Assembly: GCA_019510335.1 (NCBI GenBank)
Contig: JAEKKO010000088.1
Span: 1 to 38,654, forward strand
DNA: 38,654 bases
Direction of reading: 5' to 3'
From: Novosphingobium sp.
GTDB taxonomy: Bacteria > Pseudomonadota > Alphaproteobacteria > Sphingomonadales > Sphingomonadaceae
In this document: positions 10,736 to 19,452 of the stretch, in pieces
Position numbering within the stretch: the stretch's first letter is position 1
How the letters are laid out: each line of letters opens with the position of its first letter
Notes under the pieces: model-generated
Databases searched by the model: none
Told to the model about the DNA's origin: nothing
The model's input: only the letters and a program-made list of their open reading frames with translations
Translations under genes and position numbers: made by a program

Positions 10736-12072
10736 GCCCGGTCAACCGCCACTACGTGCTCGCCGCCGGCGGGACCGGCGGGCACCTGATCCCGGCGTTC
10801 GCCCTCGCCGCCGAGCTCGAGCGGCGCGGCCACCACGTCGCGCTGGTCACCGATGCGCGTGGGGCCGCGATCCCGGGCAAACCGGCGTCGCTGACCGCCC
10901 ACGTCCTCCCCGCCGGCCGGCTCGAGGGCAAGAACCCGCTCGGCTGGGTCCGAGGCGTGCAGGCGATCCTCGAAGGCCGGCGCATGGCGCTGCGCCTGTT
11001 CGAGAGCTTCGAGCCGTCGGCGGTGATCGGCTTCGGCGGCTATCCGGCGCTGCCGACGCTGCTCGCCGCGAACGCCGCCGGCATCCCCAGCCTGATCCAC
11101 GAGCAGAACGCGGTGCTCGGCCGGGTCAATCGCTATCTGGCCAACCGCGTCAACGCCATCGCCACGGCCTACCGCCAGGTCGATCGGCTTTCCCCCAAAC
11201 TCGCCGAGAAGGTCCACCTGGTCGGCAACCCGGTGCGCGCCGAAGTGCTGGCGCTGCGCGAGGCGCCGTTCCCGCCATTCACCGAGAACGGCGTGCTGCG
11301 CGTGCTGGTGACCGGCGGTAGCCAGGGTGCGCGAGTCCTGTCGCACGTCGTGCCGGACGGCCTCGCGATGCTCCAACCGGCGCTGCGGACGCGGCTGCAG
11401 GTGACGCAGCAATGCCGCCCCGAGGACATCGAGGAAGTCCGCGCGCGTTATTCGGGGCACGACATCCCGGCCGAGCTCGGCACGTATTTCGAGGACATGG
11501 CCAGTCGCCTGGCCGATTGTCACTTGTTCATCGGCCGCGCCGGCGCCTCGACGATCGCCGAGCTGACGGCGGTCGGGCGCCCGGCGATCCTCGTCCCGCT
11601 GCCGATCGCCACCGACGATCACCAGGCCGCCAACACCCGCGAGATCGTCGCCGCCGGGGGTGCCCGGGCGATCCGTCAGGAGCGGTTCAGCGCCGTCGAA
11701 CTGGCCAAGCAGATCCAGGCGATGGCCCAGCGCCCCGACACGCTGGCGACCGCGGCGCATGCGGCGTGGAACTGCGGTTATCCCAATGCCGTGCCCGATC
11801 TCGCCGACCTCGTCGAGAGCTTCGGCGGCAGCCCGATGATGGACGTGATCCGCGTCGCCCAGGGGGTTGGCGCGGCGGGCCAGGAAGCGGTCGCCGTCGG
11901 CGCGCGCGCTTCGATGAGCCGGGTTCAGTTCCGCGGTCGCGCTGGCGCACCGTCATGGCTGCGGCGGCTCGTCCGCGCCTCGCTCTCCCGCCTTCCGGCA
12001 CTCTTCCCGCGCCGCGGCCCGCTGCTGCTGGGCATGGCGAAGCCGCTCCGCGACGGGGGCGCGCGCGGATGA
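10732..12072 (+). CDS. murG: UDP-N-acetylglucosamine transferase MurG
   Basis: [65 protein letters not shown] motifs; basic C-terminal extension after [12 protein letters not shown]. Confidence 0.95.
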   Translation: MSPVNRHYVLAAGGTGGHLIPAFALAAELERRGHHVALVTDARGAAIPGKPASLTAHVLPAGRLEGKNPLGWVRGVQAILEGRRMALRLFESFEPSAVIGFGGYPALPTLLAANAAGIPSLIHEQNAVLGRVNRYLANRVNAIATAYRQVDRLSPKLAEKVHLVGNPVRAEVLALREAPFPPFTENGVLRVLVTGGSQGARVLSHVVPDGLAMLQPALRTRLQVTQQCRPEDIEEVRARYSGHDIPAELGTYFEDMASRLADCHLFIGRAGASTIAELTAVGRPAILVPLPIATDDHQAANTREIVAAGGARAIRQERFSAVELAKQIQAMAQRPDTLATAAHAAWNCGYPNAVPDLADLVESFGGSPMMDVIRVAQGVGAAGQEAVAVGARASMSRVQFRGRAGAPSWLRRLVRASLSRLPALFPRRGPLLLGMAKPLRDGGARG

Positions 12073-13484
12073 AGGGCGTCGGCACCGACATCGGCACGAT
12101 TCACTTCGTCGGCATCGGCGGGATCGGCATGTCGGGCATCGCCGAGGTCATGCACAATCTCGGCTACCGCGTGCAGGGCTCGGACATCGCCGAGGGCTAC
12201 GTCGTCGAAGGCCTGCGGGCGCGCGGGATCAAGGTGATGATCGGCCATGCCGCGGCCAACCTTGGCGATGCCGCGGTGGTGGTGACCTCGACCGCCGTCA
12301 AGCGCGACAACCCCGAAGTCGTCGCCGCGCTCGAGCATCGCGTCCCGGTCGTTCGCCGGGCGGAGATGCTGGCCGAGCTGATGCGGCTCAAGAACACCGT
12401 CGCCGTCGCCGGGACCCACGGCAAGACCACCACCACCTCGATGATCGCCGCGCTGCTCGATGCCGGCGGGATCGATCCGACGGTGATCAACGGCGGGATC
12501 ATCAACAGTTACGGCTCCAACGCCCGGCTCGGCGCCAGCGAGTGGATGGTCGTCGAAGCCGACGAGAGCGACGGCAGTTTCCTCCGCCTCGACGGGACGC
12601 TTGCGGTCGTCACCAACATCGATCCCGAGCACCTCGACCACTACGGCAGCTTCGACGCGGTCAAGGAGGCGTTCGTCGAGTTCATCGAGAACGTTCCGTT
12701 CTACGGCGCGGCGGTGCTGTGCATCGACCATCCCGAAGTCCAGGCGGTGATTCCGCGGGTCCGCGATCGGCGGGTGATCACTTATGGCTTCTCGGCCCAG
12801 GCCGACGTGCGCGGCGAGGCGGTGACGCCGGTCCCAGGCGGCAACCGCTTCACCGCAGTGGTGCGCCAACGCGACGGCGTTCAGCGGCGGATCGAGTCGA
12901 TCGAGCTGCCGATGCCGGGGCGGCACAACGTCCAGAACGCCCTCGCCGCGGTCGCGGTGGCGATCGAGATGGGCTGTTCCGACGGCTGCATCCGCACCGG
13001 CTTCGCCCGCTTCGGCGGGGTCAAGCGGCGCTTCACCAAAGTCGGCGAAGTCGGCGGCGTCAGCATCATTGACGATTATGCCCATCACCCGGTGGAAATC
13101 CGCGCGGTGCTCGCCGCCGCGCGCGAGGGCGTCCGCGGGCGGGTCATCGCGGTCGCCCAGCCGCACCGCTATACCCGCTTGCGCGACCTGATGGACGAGT
13201 TCCAGACCGCCTTCAACGATGCCGACGTGGTCTATGCCGCCCCGGTCTACCCGGCCGGCGAGGCGGCGGTCGACGGCGTCGACAGCGCCGCGCTGGTGGC
13301 CGGGCTCAAGGAACGCGGCCACCGCGCGGCATTCGTCGTGCCCGACCGGCGGGCGCTCGCCGAAGCACTCGCGACGAGCATCGAGCCAGGTGACGTGGTG
13401 GTCTGCCTCGGCGCCGGCGACATCACCAAGTGGGCCGCCGGCCTTGCCGACGCGATCGCCGGGCAGGGGGCCAAGGCGGCGTGA
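12069..13484 (+). CDS. murC: UDP-N-acetylmuramate-L-alanine ligase MurC
   Basis: [49 protein letters not shown] motifs; ATGA overlap with murG. Confidence 0.97.
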   Translation: MKGVGTDIGTIHFVGIGGIGMSGIAEVMHNLGYRVQGSDIAEGYVVEGLRARGIKVMIGHAAANLGDAAVVVTSTAVKRDNPEVVAALEHRVPVVRRAEMLAELMRLKNTVAVAGTHGKTTTTSMIAALLDAGGIDPTVINGGIINSYGSNARLGASEWMVVEADESDGSFLRLDGTLAVVTNIDPEHLDHYGSFDAVKEAFVEFIENVPFYGAAVLCIDHPEVQAVIPRVRDRRVITYGFSAQADVRGEAVTPVPGGNRFTAVVRQRDGVQRRIESIELPMPGRHNVQNALAAVAVAIEMGCSDGCIRTGFARFGGVKRRFTKVGEVGGVSIIDDYAHHPVEIRAVLAAAREGVRGRVIAVAQPHRYTRLRDLMDEFQTAFNDADVVYAAPVYPAGEAAVDGVDSAALVAGLKERGHRAAFVVPDRRALAEALATSIEPGDVVVCLGAGDITKWAAGLADAIAGQGAKAA

Positions 13485-14329
13485 TGGCGCAAGCGATCCC
13501 ATTGAAGGCGAGCGAAGTCGAAGTCCCCCGACTGCGCTCGGGACGAACGGAGGGCGGCGGCAAGCTCACCGCCGATGCGCCGCTCGCGCCGCTGGTGTGG
13601 TTCAAGGCCGGCGGGGCGGCCGAGTGGCTGTTCGAGCCCAAGGATTTGGCCGACCTTCGGGCGTTCCTCGCCGATCTCGATCGGCAAGTGCCGGTGATGG
13701 CGTTGGGGCTCGGCTCCAACCTGATCGTCCGCGACGGCGGCGTGCCCGGCGTGGTCGTGCGGCTCGGCAAGGCGTTCGCGCGCGTCCAGAAGCGCGATGC
13801 GACGACGCTCGATTGCGGCGGGGGAGCCTCCGGCATCCTCGTCTCCTCGACCGCGCGGGATGCGGGAATCGCCGGGCTCGAGTTCCTCCGCTCGATTCCG
13901 GGCACGGTCGGGGGTTTCGTGCGGATGAACGGCGGCGCCTACAGGCGCGAGGTCAAGGACATTCTTGTCGATTGCGACGTCGTCCTCCGCTCGGGCGAGC
14001 TGGTGACGCTGCCGCTGGCGGCGCTCGGCTACAGCTATCGCCACTCGGAGCTGCCGGACGGCGCCATCGTCGTCGCCGCGCGGTTCCGCGGCGCGCCCGG
14101 CGAGCCGCAGGCGATCCAGGCCGAGATGGACCGCATCTCCGCCTCGCGCGAAGCCTCGCAGCCGCTGCGCAGCAAGACCGGCAGCGAGAAGCACACCAAC
14201 TTCCTGATCAACACCGGCAGCGCGACCGCCGGCGAGATCGAGGCGCTCGGCGAAGACGTGCGGCGCCGCGTGCGCGAGAGCCAGGGCGTCGAGCTGGAGT
14301 GGGAAATCCAGCGGGTGGGGCGCAAGTGA
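13484..14329 (+). CDS. murB: UDP-N-acetylenolpyruvoylglucosamine reductase MurB
   Basis: GLGSNLIVRDGGVPGVVVRLG, IPGTVGGFVRMNGGAY, SYRHSELP motifs; unusual N-terminal segment IPLKASEVEVPRLRSGRTEGG encoded by a palindromic repeat. Confidence 0.94.
   Translation: MAQAIPLKASEVEVPRLRSGRTEGGGKLTADAPLAPLVWFKAGGAAEWLFEPKDLADLRAFLADLDRQVPVMALGLGSNLIVRDGGVPGVVVRLGKAFARVQKRDATTLDCGGGASGILVSSTARDAGIAGLEFLRSIPGTVGGFVRMNGGAYRREVKDILVDCDVVLRSGELVTLPLAALGYSYRHSELPDGAIVVAARFRGAPGEPQAIQAEMDRISASREASQPLRSKTGSEKHTNFLINTGSATAGEIEALGEDVRRRVRESQGVELEWEIQRVGRK
13509..13550. repeat. Palindromic repeat element inserted in frame in the 5' end of murB
   Basis: CGAGCGAAGTCG (13509-13520) and CGACTGCGCTCG (13529-13540) form an inverted repeat (11/12) with loop AAGTCCCC, followed by GGACGAACGG. 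Confidence 0.7.
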
Positions 14330-14350
14330 GCGGAGCCGCGCAACTCCGCA

Positions 14351-14479
14351 CCGGGATGGGGAGGGGGACCACCCGCAGGGTGGTGGAGGGGGGAAGCCGG
14401 TCGGCGCACGCACTCGTTGGTCGCGTCAACACGAGAGCCCCCTCCACCGCCGTTCCGGCGGTCCCCCTCCCCATCCCGG
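14351..14479. repeat. Nested inverted-repeat element (two REP-like hairpin units in opposite orientation) between murB and ddl
   Basis: Left arm 14351-14392 and reverse complement of right arm 14438-14479 agree at 37/42 positions; each arm holds its own 7-bp hairpin (ACCACCC-GCA-GGGTGGT; reverse complement ACCGCCG-GAA-CGGCGGT). Confidence 0.9.
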
Positions 14480-14492
14480 GGAGGAATTTGGC

Positions 14493-15443
14493 ATGAGCCT
14501 CCACGTCGTCGTGCTGATGGGCGGGTGGTCGTCCGAGCGCGAAGTGTCGCTGCTCAGCGGCAACGGCGTCGCCGATGCGCTCGAGGCGCGCGGCTATCGC
14601 GTCACTCGCATCGACATGGATCGCCAGGTCGCGCTGCGCCTTGCCGAAGCCAGGCCCGACATCGTCTTCAACGCGCTCCACGGCGCGCCCGGCGAGGACG
14701 GCACGGTCCAGGGGATGATGGACCTGATGGGCCTCGCCTACACCCATTCGGGCCTGACCACCTCGGTCATCGCGATCGACAAGGAGCTGACCAAGCAGGC
14801 GCTGATCCCCCACGGGGTGCCGATGCCGGGCGGGCGGATCGTCGCGTCGGAGGAGGTTCACGAGCGCGATCCGCTGCCGCGGCCCTACGTGCTCAAGCCG
14901 ATCAACGAAGGCTCGTCGGTCGGGGTGGCGATCGTCACCGCCGAAAGCAACTTCGGCAACCCGATCGCGCGCGATGCCGCCGGGCCGTGGCAGGAGTTCG
15001 AACGCCTGCTCGCCGAGCCCTACATCCGCGGCCGCGAGCTGACCGCGGCGGTGATCGGCAGCGGCGAGAATGCCCGCGCGCTGATGGTCACCGAGCTCAA
15101 GCCCAAGTCCGGCTTCTACGATTTCGCCGCCAAGTACACGGACGGGATGACCGAGCACGTCTGCCCGGCCGAGTTGCCCGACGTGATCACCGAGGCGTGC
15201 AAGGAGCTGGCGCTGCGGGCGCACCGGCTGCTCGGCTGCGGCGGGTGCAGCCGCTCCGACTTCCGCTGGGACGACGAGCAGGGCCTCGACGGGCTGTTCC
15301 TGCTCGAGGTCAACACCCAGCCGGGGATGACTCCGCTGAGCCTGGTTCCCGAGCAGGCGCGGCACATGGGGATGGACTACGGCGACCTGGTCGAGGCGAT
15401 CATCGCCGATGCGCTGGTCGAGCGGCGGGAGCCGGTGGCATGA
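14493..15443 (+). CDS. ddl: D-alanine-D-alanine ligase
   Basis: VVVLMGGWSSEREVSLLSG, NALHGAPGEDGTVQGM, KPINEGSSVGV, LLEVNTQPGMTPLSLVPEQA motifs; SD GGGGAGGA at 14478-14485. Confidence 0.96.
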   Translation: MSLHVVVLMGGWSSEREVSLLSGNGVADALEARGYRVTRIDMDRQVALRLAEARPDIVFNALHGAPGEDGTVQGMMDLMGLAYTHSGLTTSVIAIDKELTKQALIPHGVPMPGGRIVASEEVHERDPLPRPYVLKPINEGSSVGVAIVTAESNFGNPIARDAAGPWQEFERLLAEPYIRGRELTAAVIGSGENARALMVTELKPKSGFYDFAAKYTDGMTEHVCPAELPDVITEACKELALRAHRLLGCGGCSRSDFRWDDEQGLDGLFLLEVNTQPGMTPLSLVPEQARHMGMDYGDLVEAIIADALVERREPVA

Positions 15444-16456
15444 GCCGCAAGCTCAAGCGCGGCGGGACCAGCGTGCGCAAGGTCGCGGCGCAGCAAGGCA
15501 CGGCGCGCAAGGTCCGCACCGCCAAGGCCAAGACCGGCTCGCTGCTCGATCGGATCGTCTCCTCGCTGCCGTTCAGCGAGGCGCAGCTGCACCGGGTGTT
15601 TCTCGCCGCAATCCTCGGCGGGGCGGTCGTGCTGGCGTGGGTCGTGGCGAGCTTCGCCGGGGTGCCGGCGATGGCGCAGGAGCAGGTCGCCTCGCTCGCC
15701 GCCGACGCCGGCTTCAAGGTCCGCCGGGTCGAGCTGCGCGGGGTCAATCACCTCAACCAGCTCAAGGTCTATGAGCGGGTCCTGTCCGAGCGCGACAGGG
15801 CGATGCCGCTGGTCGACATCGGCCGCTTGCGCGACGAGCTGCTCGAGCTGTCGTGGGTCGACGATGCGCGGGTTTCGCGCCAGCTCCCCGACACCCTGGT
15901 GATCGACATCGTCGAGCGGGTGCCGCACGCGGTGCTGCGCAAGGCCGACCGCCTGGTCCTGATCGATGCCGAAGGCCATGAGCTCGAGCCGATCTCGCCC
16001 GAGCGGGCGCGCGGCAAGCTGGTCCTCGCCGGTCCTGGCGCGGGCCAACAGGTGACGGCGCTGTCGGCGCTGCTCGACGCCGCGCCCGCGCTCGGCCCGC
16101 AAGTCCACCAGGCCGAATGGGTCGGCAACCGCCGCTGGAACTTGACGTTCCAGACCGGGCAGATCCTCGCCCTGCCCGAGGGCGAGAAGCCGGCGGCGAA
16201 TGCGCTGGTGTCGTTCGCACGGCTCGACGGCACCAATCGGCTGCTTGGCGGGCGCGTGGTCGCATTCGACATGCGCGCGCCCGACCGGATCTATTTGCGC
16301 GTCCCCAACCGCGCCGCCGACGCCGCCGCCGCGGCCCAGGCGAGCGCCGCGGCGCTGGCCCGGGCCAAGGCCGCGGCGGCCGGGACCGCCCGGCATGAGC
16401 TCGCGGTTCCGCACCCGACCAAGTCCCCGTCCGCATCCCAGAAGGAGGCCCAATAA
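15440..16456 (+). CDS. ftsQ: Cell division protein FtsQ
   Basis: Single TM then POTRA (FKVRRVELRGVNHLNQLKV), WVDDARVSRQLPDTLVIDIVERVPHAVL; ATGA overlap with ddl. Confidence 0.93.
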   Translation: MSRKLKRGGTSVRKVAAQQGTARKVRTAKAKTGSLLDRIVSSLPFSEAQLHRVFLAAILGGAVVLAWVVASFAGVPAMAQEQVASLAADAGFKVRRVELRGVNHLNQLKVYERVLSERDRAMPLVDIGRLRDELLELSWVDDARVSRQLPDTLVIDIVERVPHAVLRKADRLVLIDAEGHELEPISPERARGKLVLAGPGAGQQVTALSALLDAAPALGPQVHQAEWVGNRRWNLTFQTGQILALPEGEKPAANALVSFARLDGTNRLLGGRVVAFDMRAPDRIYLRVPNRAADAAAAAQASAAALARAKAAAAGTARHELAVPHPTKSPSASQKEAQ

Positions 16457-17736
16457 TGGCTTCTCCCCGTATCGCCCGCGTGTTCGGGGCGGTCAACATC
16501 GGCTCGTTCCGCATTTCCGCGATCGTCGCCGGGCAGACCGACAGCGGCGAAATGATCGTGCTCGGCTCCGGCCACCGCGGCGCCGAAGGGATCAAGCGCG
16601 GTTATGTGACCGACATGGCCGCGGCGACTTACGCCGTGCGCGACGCCATCGAAAAGGCCGAGAAGATGGCCAACACCAGCGTCTCGAGCGTGTGGATCGG
16701 CAGCTCGGGCGCCGGGCTCGCCAGCCAGATCGCCCAGGTCGAAGTCGAGATCGGCGGACGGCGGATCGAGCAGGACGACATCGACCACCTGCTCGTCGCC
16801 GGGCGCGACGTGATCCAGCCCGATGGACGCATGGTGCTCCATGCCCAGCCGGCGCACTACACCCTCGACGGCGCCCACGGCGTGCCCAATCCCCGGGGGC
16901 TCCATGCCGAGCGGCTCGGGGTCGACATCCACGTCATGCTCGCCGACGGGGCGCCGGTGCGCAACATCACCGAGGCCGTGCAGAACGCTCACCTCGAAGT
17001 CGAGGCGGTGGTCGGCTCGCCGATCGCCGCCGGCCATTCGTGCCTGACGCCGGAAGAGCGCGAGCTCGGCGTTGCATTGGTCGAATTCGGGGCCGAAGTG
17101 ACCAACGTCGCCGTCTATGCCGCCGGGATGCTGGTCGGGCTGACCTCGATCGCGATGGGATCGGGCGACGTTACCGACGCCATCGCCTCGGGTTTCGGCA
17201 TCCGCCGGTTCCAGGCCGAACGGCTGAAGTGCGTTCACGGCTCGGCCATCGCCAGCCCGGCCGATCACCGCGAGATGATCCCGGTCAACGGCCCCGGCGA
17301 GGACAGCGGCACGCCGCTCGCCCGCCATGCCGACGACAAGAACCGCGTGCCCCGCGCCGAGCTGGTCTCGGTGATCACGACGCAGCTCGGGCGGCTGATG
17401 GAGGAAATCTCGAAGGCGCTGAAAAGCATGGGCTTTACCGGCGCGCGCGGGCAACAGATCGTGCTCACCGGCGGCGGGGCCGAGCTCGCCGGGCTGGCCG
17501 ATTATGCCCAGGCGGCGCTCGGCAAGCCGGTGCGGATCGGCAAGCCGCCGGTGCTCAAGGGCTTGCCCGATGCCCACGCGACGCCGGGCTTCACCACGCT
17601 CACCGGCCTGGTGCTCTATGCCGCGGCCGATCCGGTCGACATCCGCAAGGTCGGGCCGAGCTACCAGCCGACCATCCGCTATGCTGGGCTCGGCCTCGTC
17701 GGGCGGGTCTATCGGGCGCTGCGGGAATACTTTTGA
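16456..17736 (+). CDS. ftsA: Cell division protein FtsA
   Basis: Actin-fold FtsA: IKRGYVTDMAAATYAVRDAIEKAE, GHSCLTPEERELGVALVEFG, QQIVLTGGGAELAGL; between ftsQ and ftsZ. Confidence 0.95.
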   Translation: MASPRIARVFGAVNIGSFRISAIVAGQTDSGEMIVLGSGHRGAEGIKRGYVTDMAAATYAVRDAIEKAEKMANTSVSSVWIGSSGAGLASQIAQVEVEIGGRRIEQDDIDHLLVAGRDVIQPDGRMVLHAQPAHYTLDGAHGVPNPRGLHAERLGVDIHVMLADGAPVRNITEAVQNAHLEVEAVVGSPIAAGHSCLTPEERELGVALVEFGAEVTNVAVYAAGMLVGLTSIAMGSGDVTDAIASGFGIRRFQAERLKCVHGSAIASPADHREMIPVNGPGEDSGTPLARHADDKNRVPRAELVSVITTQLGRLMEEISKALKSMGFTGARGQQIVLTGGGAELAGLADYAQAALGKPVRIGKPPVLKGLPDAHATPGFTTLTGLVLYAAADPVDIRKVGPSYQPTIRYAGLGLVGRVYRALREYF

Positions 17737-17759
17737 TGGTTAACAAATCCGCGCGATCG

Positions 17760-17813
17760 TTGTGGACAAGCGCCAGATTGGCTTTGCCTCGCCGAGTCGA
17801 ACCGTGCAGAATC
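17760..17813. promoter_or_regulatory. ftsA-ftsZ intergenic: DnaA-box-like 9-mer and two GANTC sites
   Basis: TGTGGACAA at 17761-17769 (one mismatch from the reverse-strand TTATCCACA box), GAGTC 17794-17798, GAATC 17809-17813. Confidence 0.4.
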
Positions 17814-17856
17814 GCACCAATTCGTTCGGGCCGGTGAGCCCCGACAGGAGACCAGC

Positions 17857-19298
17857 ATGAGCATCAATATCGGCCCGCCCGCCATCGAGGAGCTTCGCCC
17901 GCGGATCGTGGTGATCGGCGTCGGCGGAGCCGGCGGCAACGCCATCGCCAACATGATCGGGGCCGAGATCGAAGGCGTCGACTTCGTCGTCGCCAACACC
18001 GATGCCCAGGCGCTCAACAACGCCGTGGCCGAGCATCGCATTCAGCTCGGGCCCGACATCACCCAAGGGCTCGGGGCAGGCTCACGGCCAGAGGTCGGCC
18101 GCGCCGCCGCCGAAGAGACCCTGCCCGACATCGAGCGGGCGCTCGAAGGCGTGCACATGTGCTTCATCGCCGCCGGGATGGGCGGCGGCACCGGCACCGG
18201 CGCCGCTCCGGTTATCGCCAAGGCCGCGCGCGACAAGGGCGTGCTGACCGTCGGCGTCGTTACCAAGCCGTTCCTGTTCGAAGGCACGCGCCGGATGCGC
18301 TCGGCCGACGCGGGTATCGAGGAGCTGCAGAAGCACGTCGATACCCTGATCGTCATCCCCAACCAGAACCTGTTCCTGGTGGCCAAGGCCGAGACCACGT
18401 TCAAGGAAGCCTTCGAGCTCGCCGACGAAGTGCTCCAGCAGGGGGTGCGCTCGATCACCGACCTGATGGTCATGCCGGGCCTGATCAATCTCGACTTCGC
18501 CGACGTCCGCTCGGTGATGGGCGAGATGGGCAAGGCGATGATGGGCACCGGCGAGGGCTCGGGCGAGAACCGCGCGCTTGAGGCGGCCGAGCGGGCGATC
18601 GCCAATCCGCTGCTCGACGGCGTCTCGATGCAGGGCGCCAAGGGCGTGATCATCTCGATCATCGGCGGCGACGACATGAAGCTGCTGAGCAGAGCGCCGA
18701 GCAGGCCGAGATCGCCTCGCGTCCGCTCAGCTTCGGCTCACGCGGCCCGGCGCGGCCGACGCTGGTGACGCCCGCGTCCGAGCCGCTGTTCACCCGGGAA
18801 GCGGCGGGAACGCCGTCGCCGGCTCCCGTCGCCGTGCCCGAGCCCGAGCCGATCGCCGCGGAAGACGAGGACGAGGGCGAAGAGGAATCGAGCGCCGTCT
18901 ATGCTTCGCTCGACGCCGGCATTGACGCTGCGGCGGAAGAGCCCCTCGATCTCGAGCCGGAGATGGAAGAAGCTCCCGCGATGGCCGCGACGGCCCCGGA
19001 AAGCCCCGCGAGCGGCGGCCACGACGAGCTGCTGCTCGACGCCAGTCGGCTCGCCGAAGAGGACGAGCCGGTTCCTTCGCCGATGAGCGGACGCCGCCGC
19101 GGCCTGATTTCGGGAACCGCACAAAGCGCGCCCGCTGCGGCTCCGACCCGTCCGGCGGTCGGCGGCGGAACGCTGTTCGAGCGCATGGCCAACCTTTCGC
19201 GCGGCCGCTCGACGCCCGAGGAAGAGGACGACGACGAGGACGGCGAAGGCTCGGCAATCAGCATCCCGCGGTTCCTCGGCCGCCAGAACAACCAGTAG
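17857..19298 (+). pseudogene. ftsZ: Cell division protein FtsZ, disrupted: N-terminal GTPase ORF 17857-18768 plus out-of-frame C-terminal tail ORF 18765-19298
   Basis: [44 protein letters not shown] present; after [10 protein letters not shown] the frame is lost. [13 protein letters not shown], an acidic linker and the terminal SIPRFLGRQNNQ continue in another frame. Confidence 0.9.
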
Positions 19299-19452
19299 GC
19301 CGCGGCGAGGCCACTCGCCCCCGGGCGGCCCGCTGACCGCGTGATCCGCAGCGAGCGGAGCGCCCGGTTCGGCGGTGGTTAATGTGCCGACGAGCAAAGG
19401 GCGCGGCCTCTCGCCGCGATCGCGCGGGGCTGCAGAAGGGCTGAAAGCGAGC

